Assembly (NCBI GenBank): GCA_045542755.1
Contig: JAZQLP010000066.1
Span: forward strand, 1 to 11,020
Length of the DNA: 11,020 nucleotides
Direction: 5' to 3'
Source: JAZQLP01 sp045542755
GTDB lineage: Bacteria; Bacillota; Clostridia; Oscillospirales; UBA644
The position numbers were made by a program, and so were the translations under genes. The notes under the pieces were generated by a model that made no database searches, had not been told where the DNA came from, and saw nothing but the letters and a program-made list of their open reading frames with translations. The stretch's first letter is position 1. Every line of letters starts with the position of its first letter. Of this stretch, positions 1-6,256 are shown in pieces.

Positions 1-48
1 CAGAACAATCAGAACGACAATCAGAACAGATAAAAATGATTGGCGCAT
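1..48 (-). CDS. possible N-terminus of a membrane or exported protein, partial at left edge
   Basis: Reading the minus strand from an ATG at 48-46 gives 16 codons, MRQSFLSVLIVVLIVL, before the window edge. This is a short polar start followed by an uninterrupted hydrophobic stretch, as in a signal peptide or signal anchor. The hydrophobic part is built from a 12-base tandem repeat (VLIV twice). No good Shine-Dalgarno site lies just upstream of the ATG. An alternative GTG start at 73-71 in another frame has AAGG seven bases upstream and would read NESHQLFDAP after the initiator. Plus-strand readings across the same bases are short tails ending at 33, 59 or 79. The hydrophobic reading is preferred because it makes biological sense and lies downstream of terminators, but 16 codons cannot identify a family. 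Confidence 0.3.
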   Translation of the reverse strand, partial: MRQSFLSVLIVVLIVL

Positions 49-122
49 CGAAAAGCTGATGACTCTCGTTCACATCTAAACCTTGGGTTGCTTAAATAAA
101 ATTTTCGATAAATTACAACAAT

Positions 123-163
123 AAAAAAAATGCCTTCTTCAAATCTATGAGGAAGGCATTTTT
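123..163. terminator. bidirectional hairpin terminator
   Basis: An 11-bp stem (130-140 with 149-159, one G-U pair) encloses an 8-base loop. On the plus strand it is followed by five T (159-163). On the minus strand it is followed by a run matching eight A at 123-130. It can stop transcription in both directions. On the minus strand it would act as a second stop behind the guaA terminator. Confidence 0.7.
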
Positions 164-196
164 GCTATATAAGGCATCAATAAATATATTGCGTGT

Positions 197-229
197 AAAA
201 AGCGCCCGAAAACGAAGCGGTTTTCGGGC
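197..229 (-). terminator. terminator of the GMP synthase gene
   Basis: A perfect 10-bp inverted repeat, GCCCGAAAAC at 204-213 and GTTTTCGGGC at 220-229, has a 6-base loop. On the minus strand it is followed by GC and five T (201-197). It begins about 20 bases after the guaA stop codon, the usual place for an intrinsic terminator. Confidence 0.85.
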
Positions 230-248
230 ACTTGTAAGGCGGTTGATA

Positions 249-1250
249 TTATTCCCACTCAATGGTGCCGGTGGGCTTGGGTGTAAGGTCGAAGAGAACT
301 CTGTTGATACCCTCTACCTCGGCGGTGATGCGGGCGGTAATCTTATGGAGAACGGGATAGGGAATCTCCTCGATGGTAGCAGTCATAGCGTCCTTGGTGT
401 TTACGGCGCGGATGATTGCGGGCCAGCCTTCGTAACGGCTGTCGTCCTTAACGCCAACGCTCTTTACGTCGGGAACGGCGATGAAGTACTGCCATACCTT
501 TTCTGCAAGGCCGCAGTTATCGAATTCTTCGCGGAGGATAGCGTCTGCTTCGCGGAGGGCGTGGAGTCTGTCACGGGTAATAGCGCCAAGACAACGAACG
601 CCGAGACCGGGGCCGGGGAAGGGCTGACGGTATACCATAGCGTGGGGAAGGCCGAGAGCCTCGCCTACTACTCTTACTTCGTCCTTGAAGAGGAGCTTTA
701 TGGGTTCAACAAGCTCAAACTTAAGGTCTTCGGGAAGTCCGCCAACGTTGTGGTGGGACTTAACGGCCTTTTTGCCTTCTGCCTGCTTGATACTTTCAAG
801 AATGTCGGGATATATGGTGCCCTGAGCAAGGAAGGAGATGCCTTCGAGCTTAGAGGCTTCTTCTGCAAAAACGTTAATAAATTCAGCGCCGATAATCTTT
901 CTCTTCTTTTCGGGGTCTGCAACGCCCTCAAGAAGGCCGAGGAATCTGTCGGTAGCGTCTACGTATACCAGGTTGGCATCAAGCTCCTTACCGAATATTT
1001 CAACAACCTGTTCGGATTCGCCTTTTCTCATAAGGCCGTGGTTAACGTGTACGCAAACAAGCTGTTTGCCTATTGCTTTGATAAGAAGAGCTGCTACAAC
1101 GGAGCTGTCAACACCGCCGGAAAGGGCGAGAAGAACCTTCTTGTCACCTACCTGCTCTCTTACTAAAGCAACCTGCTCGTCAATGAACTTTTCTGCAAGA
1201 GCAAAATTGGTGATACGCTCCATGGTTTCGGGACGCTTATTGGTATCCAT
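249..1250 (-). CDS. guaA: GMP synthase, ATP-pyrophosphatase/dimerisation subunit (no glutaminase domain)
   Basis: GMP synthase converts XMP to GMP in the cytoplasm using ATP and ammonia, the last step of guanine nucleotide synthesis. The 333-residue protein has the PP-loop SGGVDSS (44-50), the HVNHGLMRKGE segment (68-78), QGTIYPDI (143-150), KSHHNVGGLPEDL (164-176), RQPFPGPGLGVRCLG (208-222) and the diagnostic C-terminus TPKPTGTIEWE, which closes the XMP site. Most bacterial GuaA proteins are about 510-525 residues with an N-terminal class I glutamine amidotransferase domain. Here that domain is absent, as in archaeal two-subunit enzymes. The ATG is set by AGGAGG at 1258-1263, seven bases upstream, and the 260 bases further upstream do not encode the missing domain. 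The gene appears monocistronic. A glutaminase subunit would have to be encoded elsewhere, or the enzyme uses free ammonia. Confidence 0.95.
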   Translation of the reverse strand: MDTNKRPETMERITNFALAEKFIDEQVALVREQVGDKKVLLALSGGVDSSVVAALLIKAIGKQLVCVHVNHGLMRKGESEQVVEIFGKELDANLVYVDATDRFLGLLEGVADPEKKRKIIGAEFINVFAEEASKLEGISFLAQGTIYPDILESIKQAEGKKAVKSHHNVGGLPEDLKFELVEPIKLLFKDEVRVVGEALGLPHAMVYRQPFPGPGLGVRCLGAITRDRLHALREADAILREEFDNCGLAEKVWQYFIAVPDVKSVGVKDDSRYEGWPAIIRAVNTKDAMTATIEEIPYPVLHKITARITAEVEGINRVLFDLTPKPTGTIEWE

Positions 1251-1280
1251 ATTTATTCCTCCTAAGATAAGTAGTCATAC

Positions 1281-1325
1281 TTTGGTATTATTTTATCACA
1301 ATGAGAATAAAATGTAAATACCAAA
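1281..1325 (-). promoter_or_regulatory. guaA promoter flanked by a 9-bp inverted repeat
   Basis: On the minus strand TTTACA (1318-1313) and TAAAAT (1295-1290) are separated by exactly 17 bases, a good sigma-A promoter. It lies about 40 bases upstream of the guaA start codon. A perfect inverted repeat, TTTGGTATT (1281-1289) and AATACCAAA (1317-1325), brackets it. One half overlaps the edge of the -35 box and the other covers the predicted start site. The position suggests an operator, but no regulator is identified. Confidence 0.65.
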
Positions 1326-1512
1326 AGTCGAATTAAAAGTTTTTTTTTTGGAAAGATAGTATGTACTTTTTAAAAAATTTTATATCCACCCCATTCTCAG
1401 GGTTTTGTAACAGAAAGTTATCCATTATGTTCCCCTTTTGTAATAATAGACAATTATAATATTAATATCGTAGTGTAAGCATAACAGACGAAAACAACTC
1501 AAATATACAGAT
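1326..1512. other. AT-rich divergent intergenic region
   Basis: This stretch between the guaA promoter and the next gene contains a 10-T run (1340-1349) and AT-rich sequence, with no convincing ORF. A TATAAT at 1455-1460 may be the -10 box for the plus-strand gene, but no good -35 box sits 16-18 bases upstream. I looked for a purine riboswitch core upstream of guaA and saw none. Confidence 0.4.
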
Positions 1513-1542
1513 GTGGCTTTTGGCCGCAGAAAGGTTGGACAA

Positions 1543-1929
1543 ATGAAAAAAGGCGGATTTTTAGCAGGTATACTTTTCAGTGCCGCAGTTGGCGGAGCTG
1601 CATATCTTGCATATAAGCTTTACAAGAAAAAGGAAGAAGAAAAGGTAGAGGACGAAGCATTCGATACCGATATTGACGATATATGCGCTGCTTGTGACAG
1701 CGACGACTGTACCGGTTGCATGGCTTTTGAATGTGATGGAGAATGTGAAGAGTGCGACGAGGATTGCTACGAAGTACTCCCCTGCGACTTTAACTGTGAC
1801 GAATGCAAAGAGCCCTGCGAAATAATCACCGATGTCGAAGAAGCGGCTGAGGAGATTGCCGAAGCGGTTGAAGAGGCCGTTGAGGAAATTCAGGACCTTG
1901 CAGAAGAAAAGGAATCCGATAAGGAATAA
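1543..1929 (+). CDS. small single-pass membrane protein with acidic Cys-rich domain, function unknown
   Basis: I do not recognise this gene as a named family; the N-terminus resembles small YtxH-like membrane proteins. With ATG 1543 as start it has 128 residues. After MKKGG there is one hydrophobic helix (about 6-24), then a Lys-rich stop (YKLYKKK), so the remainder is probably cytoplasmic. Residues 48-92 hold 12 cysteines in a very acidic context (C48, 51, 56, 59, 64, 68, 71, 75, 81, 85, 88, 92), mostly spaced two to four residues apart. This suits metal or Fe-S binding or a reductive compartment. Residues about 97-122 form a Glu/Ala-rich heptad-like helix that could be a coiled coil. An in-frame GTG at 1513 would add ten residues but lacks a ribosome site. 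ATG 1543 has AAAGG eight bases before it. A terminator follows directly. Confidence 0.75.
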   Translation: MKKGGFLAGILFSAAVGGAAYLAYKLYKKKEEEKVEDEAFDTDIDDICAACDSDDCTGCMAFECDGECEECDEDCYEVLPCDFNCDECKEPCEIITDVEEAAEEIAEAVEEAVEEIQDLAEEKESDKE

Positions 1930-1941
1930 CAAATGCAAAAT

Positions 1942-1991
1942 GCGGCTTAAAGCCGTTACGCGGCTCGGCTACACCGAGCCGCTTTTATTTT
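1942..1991 (+). terminator. hairpin terminator, possibly an attenuator, between two co-directional genes
   Basis: A perfect 9-bp GC-rich stem (1960-1968 with 1974-1982) has a 5-base loop and is followed by TTTTATTTT, a good intrinsic terminator. Upstream segments CGGCT (1943-1947) and AGCCG (1951-1955) can pair with each other, or AGCCG can pair with CGGCT of the terminator's left arm (1961-1965). No clear promoter fits between this hairpin and the next start codon 25 bases downstream, so leaky termination may set expression of the next gene. Confidence 0.75.
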
Positions 1992-2015
1992 AATCGGGAC
2001 AGAAGGAGTTAAACC

Positions 2016-3611
2016 ATGACAGTAACGTTTTTAGGAGCGACCCACGAGGTTACGGGAAGCTGTACTCTTATCAGAGTAGGAGAAACGAATATACTTATAG
2101 ACTGCGGAATGGAGCAGGGCGCGGATATGTTTGAAAACAGCGACATTCCCGTGTCCGCCAACGAAATAGACTGTATACTTCTCACCCACGCCCACGTTGA
2201 CCACTCGGGCAAGTTACCCCTGCTGGTAAAGAATGGATTCAAGGGCAACATATACGCAAACGACGCTACCTGCCGTCTTGCATCCATAATGCTTAAGGAC
2301 TGCGCAAACATCCAGGAGCAGGAGGCTGAATGGAAGTCCCGCAAGGCCCTTCGTCAGGGAAAGCCCGCCGTTGAGCCTATTTATGACACTCAGGATGCAG
2401 AAGCGACTATATCAAAGCTCTTCCCCTGCAATTACGGAAAGATAATACAGATAAGAGAGAACGTTGCGGTAAGATTTACCGATATAGGCCATCTCCTTGG
2501 TTCCTCCTCCATTGAGGTATGGCTCACAGAGGACGGAGTTACTAAAAAGGCGGTATTCAGCGGGGATGTTGGAAACATAGATCAGCCCATACTCAGCGAC
2601 CCTCAGCCCACAGCGGATGCAGATATGGTGGTAATTGAATCCACCTACGGCAACAGATATCACCCCGAAAAGCCCGACTACGTGGCGAACTTTACCCGTA
2701 TAATACAGCAGACATTTGACGTTGGGGGCAACGTGATAATCCCCTCCTTTGCTGTAGGCAGAACTCAGGAAATACTCTATTTTATCCGCGAGATAAAAGA
2801 AAAGGGACTGGTAAAGGGACACGACGGATTCCCCGTTTACGTTGACAGTCCCATGGCAATAGAGGCAACCAGCGTATTCCTCCAGAGCTATGAGGAAAAC
2901 TTTGACGCCGAAACAAGAGAACTGCTTCGTCAGGGGGTAAATCCCATATTCTTCGAGGGGCTCAACCTTGCCGTTTCCGCAGACGAATCAAAGCTTATTA
3001 ACGAAAACAAGACCCCGAAGATAATCATTTCCGCCAGTGGAATGTGTGAGGCGGGCAGAATAAGACATCATCTGAAGCATAACCTTTGGAGAAAGAACTG
3101 CACCGTGCTTTTCGTTGGATATCAGGCGGAAGGAACCCTGGGCAGAGATATTCTTGAGGGTAAGAAAAAGGTAAAGCTTTTCGGCGAAAAAATCGACGTG
3201 AAGGCAAGAATAGAATTCCTTGACGGCGTAAGCGGACACGCAGATAAGAAGGGACTGCTTAATTGGCTTGAAGGCTTTGAGAAAAAGCCCTCGGCGGTAT
3301 TTGTAAACCACGGCGATGACGGAAGCGTAATTTCCTTTACTCAGGCCCTTAACGACCTTGGCTACAACGCCTACGGTCCCTACAGCGGTACCGAATACGA
3401 CCTTAAAGAGGGCAAGATAGTTTACGCGCCCCAGGGAGTACTTACCGAGAAGGCAAAGGACGAAAAGGCTCAAAACTATCACTACAACGAGCTTATAAAG
3501 GCGGTAGAAGAGCTTACCGAGGTTGCGGCGGCATCGAAGGGTATGGCAAACGGCGACCTACGAGAAGCCACGGCGGCAATAAACAGAATAACAGCAAGGC
3601 TGAAAAGATAG
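2016..3611 (+). CDS. beta-CASP metallo-beta-lactamase-fold ribonuclease-like protein
   Basis: This is a probable cytoplasmic zinc-dependent RNA-processing nuclease of the CPSF-73/YSH1-like beta-CASP group; the exact substrate is unknown. The 531-residue protein has the zinc motif HAHVDH (58-63), the motif 3 histidine in GHLLGS (H159), motif 4 aspartate in SGDVGN (D184), and the beta-CASP motifs: A, IESTYG with E208; B, GRIRHHLKHN with H351/H352; C, SGHAD with H408. A conserved NHGD follows at 431-434. All metal ligands appear present, so it should be active. About 60 C-terminal residues beyond the core form a charged helical tail (roughly 475-531). The ATG is preceded by AAGGAG at 2003-2008. 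No KH or RNase J C-terminal domain is evident, so it is neither RNase J nor an archaeal aCPSF. Ribonuclease is the best call, but broader hydrolase activity cannot be excluded. Confidence 0.88.
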   Translation: MTVTFLGATHEVTGSCTLIRVGETNILIDCGMEQGADMFENSDIPVSANEIDCILLTHAHVDHSGKLPLLVKNGFKGNIYANDATCRLASIMLKDCANIQEQEAEWKSRKALRQGKPAVEPIYDTQDAEATISKLFPCNYGKIIQIRENVAVRFTDIGHLLGSSSIEVWLTEDGVTKKAVFSGDVGNIDQPILSDPQPTADADMVVIESTYGNRYHPEKPDYVANFTRIIQQTFDVGGNVIIPSFAVGRTQEILYFIREIKEKGLVKGHDGFPVYVDSPMAIEATSVFLQSYEENFDAETRELLRQGVNPIFFEGLNLAVSADESKLINENKTPKIIISASGMCEAGRIRHHLKHNLWRKNCTVLFVGYQAEGTLGRDILEGKKKVKLFGEKIDVKARIEFLDGVSGHADKKGLLNWLEGFEKKPSAVFVNHGDDGSVISFTQALNDLGYNAYGPYSGTEYDLKEGKIVYAPQGVLTEKAKDEKAQNYHYNELIKAVEELTEVAAASKGMANGDLREATAAINRITARLKR

Positions 3612-3613
3612 AG

Positions 3614-3647
3614 AAAAAAAGGAGAGGCAAATGCCTCTCTTTTTTTT
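3614..3647. terminator. bidirectional terminator between convergent genes
   Basis: GAGAGGCA (3622-3629) and TGCCTCTC (3632-3639) form a tight hairpin. It is flanked by seven A on the left (3614-3620) and eight T on the right (3640-3647). It serves the beta-CASP gene ending at 3611 and the AraC-family gene ending at 3650, both stop codons lying within a few bases of the element. Confidence 0.9.
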
Positions 3648-3649
3648 AT

Positions 3650-4594
3650 CTATATCATCTTTGAAAATTCTCTTGGTGAAAGACCGTATTCCTTTTTAAA
3701 GGCTTTGTAAAAGACGGAATAATCGGAAAATCCACACCTTTCGGCCACTGCCTCAAGCCCCTCTCCCTCCGAGATAAGACTCTTGGAAAGTATAAGGCGG
3801 CGTTGGGTTAAAAATCTGTGAAAGCTCGTACCCATGGTATCGTGAAAAACTCTGTTTATCGTGCCTCTGCTGACGTAAAAGTGGGCGGCAACCGAATCAA
3901 GGGTCAAATGGGAGTCTATATTTGACTCAATGTGCTCTATAATGGAGTTAATAAGAGTGGGCTTTTCGGCGCGCGGCTTTCTTGTTTCCCCCGAGGAAAT
4001 AGCTCTATAAAGATGGGTTAAAATGAGCAGAGCTATGGCGGAAGAAGCCTCCTCGGTGCCCAAGTTTTCATTCTCCGATTCTCTTATACCCTCGGTAAAA
4101 TAATCCCCTATATAATCCCAACGGGTGCCCCTGGTACGGAGAAGTGAGATTCCGTTTACATTAATAATTTTGGTGTTCGGAAAGAGGTGGGCAACCTTGG
4201 ACATAAAATCTGTCGTCACCCAGAGAATATCCCTTTCATAAGGATATTGCATCCTCTCGGGCAATATTGGGCTGTGACTGATTCCGGGAGCAACGATTAT
4301 CACGTCACCCGACCTGAGTCTGTATCTGTCAGAGCCTACTAGGTATTCAACCCTATCGGATGAACGACAGAAAACCACCTCGTAAAATGAATGGGAATGA
4401 ATGGATATACTGTGACTTGCATAGGTGGTGTCGGTATGGAAGTTTACAAAATTTGAGGACATCTGAAGCTCTTGGTACAGATTCCCCACGGCTATACCTC
4501 TGTCCGCAAGATATTTTATTATGGCGTAATATTCTTCTTCTGTACGGGGCCTTGTAAAATGTCTTTTAAGGTCCCTGATAATCTCACTTTTCAC
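3650..4594 (-). CDS. AraC-family transcriptional regulator with N-terminal cupin domain
   Basis: This is a DNA-binding regulator, probably of the divergent transporter-esterase genes. From the GTG at 4594 it has 314 residues. A short helical N-terminus is followed by a cupin-like sensing domain (about 60-110; SHSISIHSHSFYEVVF, then RSGDVIIVAPGISH, typical of AraC-family sugar sensors). The C-terminal double helix-turn-helix (about 213-314) contains LTLDSVAAHFYVSRGTINRVF and the family signature AERCGFSDYSVFYKAFKKEYGLSPREF. The reading frame extends to a TTG at 4606, but that codon has no ribosome site, and the TTG with the following codon forms the GGAGAG that precedes the GTG. I therefore choose GTG. 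A strong divergent promoter lies in the shared upstream region and overlaps a putative binding site for the regulator itself. The inducer is not evident. Confidence 0.9.
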   Translation of the reverse strand: MKSEIIRDLKRHFTRPRTEEEYYAIIKYLADRGIAVGNLYQELQMSSNFVNFHTDTTYASHSISIHSHSFYEVVFCRSSDRVEYLVGSDRYRLRSGDVIIVAPGISHSPILPERMQYPYERDILWVTTDFMSKVAHLFPNTKIINVNGISLLRTRGTRWDYIGDYFTEGIRESENENLGTEEASSAIALLILTHLYRAISSGETRKPRAEKPTLINSIIEHIESNIDSHLTLDSVAAHFYVSRGTINRVFHDTMGTSFHRFLTQRRLILSKSLISEGEGLEAVAERCGFSDYSVFYKAFKKEYGLSPREFSKMI

Positions 4595-4636
4595 AATTCT
4601 CTCCAATTTTGAACTATTTTTTGCGTTTTCGTATCT

Positions 4637-4665
4637 ATTATATCACAAGATTGTCCAATTTGCAA
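4637..4665 (-). promoter_or_regulatory. promoter of the AraC-family regulator gene
   Basis: On the minus strand TTGCAA (4665-4660) and a perfect TATAAT (4642-4637) are separated by 17 bases. The predicted start is about 40 bases before the GTG codon. The -35 box lies inside the left TTTGCAAT repeat (4659-4666), so a protein bound there would block it. Confidence 0.7.
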
Positions 4666-4687
4666 TATTTATTGAGAATTTTGCAAT
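4657..4687. promoter_or_regulatory. putative AraC-family operator: two direct repeats 21 bp apart
   Basis: TTTGCAAT occurs at 4659-4666 and 4680-4687, in the same orientation and exactly two helical turns (21 bp) apart. The preceding bases are also similar (AA before the first, AT before the second). AraC-type regulators commonly bind tandem half-sites with this spacing. The site lies just upstream of the transporter promoter, in an activator position. Confidence 0.6.
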
Positions 4688-4715
4688 TTTATTTCAAAAT
4701 GAAATATGGTACAAT
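4687..4715 (+). promoter_or_regulatory. weak, probably activator-dependent promoter of the transporter gene
   Basis: TACAAT at 4710-4715 is a fair -10 box. The matching -35 position (about 4687-4692, TTTTAT) is a poor fit to TTGACA and directly abuts the downstream TTTGCAAT repeat, as expected where an activator replaces -35 contacts. A 7-bp palindrome, TATTTCA-AAA-TGAAATA (4690-4706), fills the spacer. Confidence 0.5.
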
Positions 4716-4760
4716 ATATGACAGAACTATTAAATAAATTATGTTCGGAGGTAAACAACA

Positions 4761-6188
4761 ATGGCTAAAATCAAAAAGCCTGCCGGTGGTCTCAGAGTTA
4801 AGCACTGGGTAGGCTACATGTTTGGCGACTGGGGCGGATGCATGACCTTTACACTTATGGCAAGCATCTTCTCTATGTACTGTACCAACGTTTTGGGAAT
4901 CAACGCAACCGTAATGGGCGTTTTGACCATTATCTGGACCATCTGGGATGCTATTAACGACCCCATGATGGGCGCTCTTATGGATAAAGCGTTTGCAAAG
5001 CATCAAAACAAGCGCGGCAAGTTCCGTCCTTGGCTTCTCAGAGCTACTCCCCTTCTTGCGGTAACCGCTATTGCTATGTGGACTGTTCCCACATTCCTTG
5101 ACGGTATTCCCCTTCTCATATCCCTCTTCTCCTTTAAGATTCTTTACGAAGCATCTTACACAATGTTCAACATTCCCATGGGCTCCCTTCTCTCTGCAAT
5201 GTCCACCAACGACGCAGAGCGTGCATCCCTTTCTTCCGCCCGTGGCGTTGGCTCCATGTTCGGTAATATGATTCCCGGTCTTATTGGCCCCGCAATTATC
5301 GGTTTGTTTGGAGAAAACAAGTCTACCGGTTATATGATAGTAGGCGTTGCTATGGCTATAGTTGGTTTTGTTATCTGTCTGCTCCACTACGGCATGACCG
5401 AAGAACGCAGAGTAGTTAACGAAGAAACCAAGGCTGACGATATTAAGCTTACAGATATCTTCAACGTAGTTAAGAAGAACCGTCCCTTCGTGGCCCTCTG
5501 CATCCACGGCGTATGCATCTGCACCATGCAGTATCTGGTTCAGAACATCAGCATGTACATGTATTCCGCAGTATATCACGACGTTACTTATCAGACCATC
5601 GCATCCGCACTTTCCTCTCCCTTTATGATCGGCTCCATGATCCTCGTTCCCTTCATTTGTAAGAAGCTTGGTCTTGAAAAGCTCATCCGTTATTCCCTTC
5701 TCATAGGCGGCGCATTCTGCGCACTCCTCTTCGGTATGCACCTTGTTATGGACGTTAATCCTCTTGTCCACGGCGTTATCCTCGGTATCGGTTCCGGTAT
5801 GGCTATGGTATCCATTCAGATGCAGTGGGGTCTTGTTGGTGAGGCTATCGACTATAACGAATACATCACCGGCAAGAGAACTGAAGGCTCCATTTACGGC
5901 ACCTTCAATCTTTCCCGCCGTATCGGTCAGACCGTAGGTCTTGGCTTCAGCTTCTTTGCTCTTGACTGGATCGGTTATATTCCTGAGCTTGAAACTCAGG
6001 CCGCTTCCACTATTTTCGGGTTCAAGGCTCTCTGCGTACTTACTCCCGCCGTATTCATCCTCGGTTCTTGGGCAGCATTTAAGTTCGTTTGGAACATCAC
6101 TCCCGAAATCCGCGCAAAGATGGCTGAAAAGAAGACATCTATGGCAGCAGCTACTCCCGTAGAAGAAGCTCCCGCAACCGTAGAATAA
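4761..6188 (+). CDS. GPH-family (MelB-like) sugar:cation symporter
   Basis: This integral membrane transporter of the glycoside-pentoside-hexuronide:cation symporter family (major facilitator fold) probably imports a glycoside or sugar acid with Na+ or H+. The 475 residues fit the family. The N-terminus has the family pattern GYMFGDWGGCMTFTLM (18-33). Helix 2 has WDAINDPMMG (62-71), where D63 and D67 match the MelB cation-binding aspartates, followed by RGKFRPWLL (85-93) in the cytoplasmic loop. About twelve hydrophobic segments follow. The C-terminus ends in an Ala/Pro/Glu-rich tail (about 455-475). GGAGG at 4747-4751 precedes the ATG. Codon choice favours ATC for Ile and CGT/CGC for Arg, unlike the ATA/AGA-rich beta-CASP gene, suggesting high expression. 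It shares a promoter region with the AraC regulator and is followed by the esterase. The substrate is not predictable from sequence alone. Confidence 0.92.
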   Translation: MAKIKKPAGGLRVKHWVGYMFGDWGGCMTFTLMASIFSMYCTNVLGINATVMGVLTIIWTIWDAINDPMMGALMDKAFAKHQNKRGKFRPWLLRATPLLAVTAIAMWTVPTFLDGIPLLISLFSFKILYEASYTMFNIPMGSLLSAMSTNDAERASLSSARGVGSMFGNMIPGLIGPAIIGLFGENKSTGYMIVGVAMAIVGFVICLLHYGMTEERRVVNEETKADDIKLTDIFNVVKKNRPFVALCIHGVCICTMQYLVQNISMYMYSAVYHDVTYQTIASALSSPFMIGSMILVPFICKKLGLEKLIRYSLLIGGAFCALLFGMHLVMDVNPLVHGVILGIGSGMAMVSIQMQWGLVGEAIDYNEYITGKRTEGSIYGTFNLSRRIGQTVGLGFSFFALDWIGYIPELETQAASTIFGFKALCVLTPAVFILGSWAAFKFVWNITPEIRAKMAEKKTSMAAATPVEEAPATVE

Positions 6189-6208
6189 ACCGACAAGTAA
6201 TCATAAAC

Positions 6209-6238
6209 AAAAAAGGGGCGGCGAATTCTTCGCCGCCC
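6209..6238. terminator. intercistronic GC hairpin, asymmetric terminator
   Basis: GGGCGGCGAA (6216-6225) and TTCGCCGCCC (6229-6238) form a perfect 10-bp stem with a 3-base loop. On the plus strand no T-run follows (TATATAATAG), so it should not be an efficient terminator for the transporter transcript. The six A at 6209-6214 give a T-run on the minus strand. In the plus direction it may instead protect the transporter mRNA 3' end and reduce esterase expression. Confidence 0.6.
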
Positions 6239-6256
6239 TATATAATAGGTACAAAT

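Noticed and set aside
147..1166. 339-codon plus-strand open frame opposite guaA
   Set aside because: It is antisense to a clearly conserved gene, shows no recognisable motif, and starts inside a terminator hairpin.
1251..1512. Purine (guanine) riboswitch upstream of guaA
   Set aside because: I looked for the conserved three-way-junction core words on the minus strand and saw none; the predicted leader after the promoter is also only about 35 bases.
1943..1982. Protein-coding continuation between the Cys-rich and beta-CASP genes
   Set aside because: The bases form hairpins and contain no ribosome site or meaningful open frame.
4689..5771. 360-codon minus-strand open frame opposite the transporter
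   Set aside because: It has Cys/His/Gly-rich low-quality sequence typical of an antisense shadow, and runs through the divergent promoter region.
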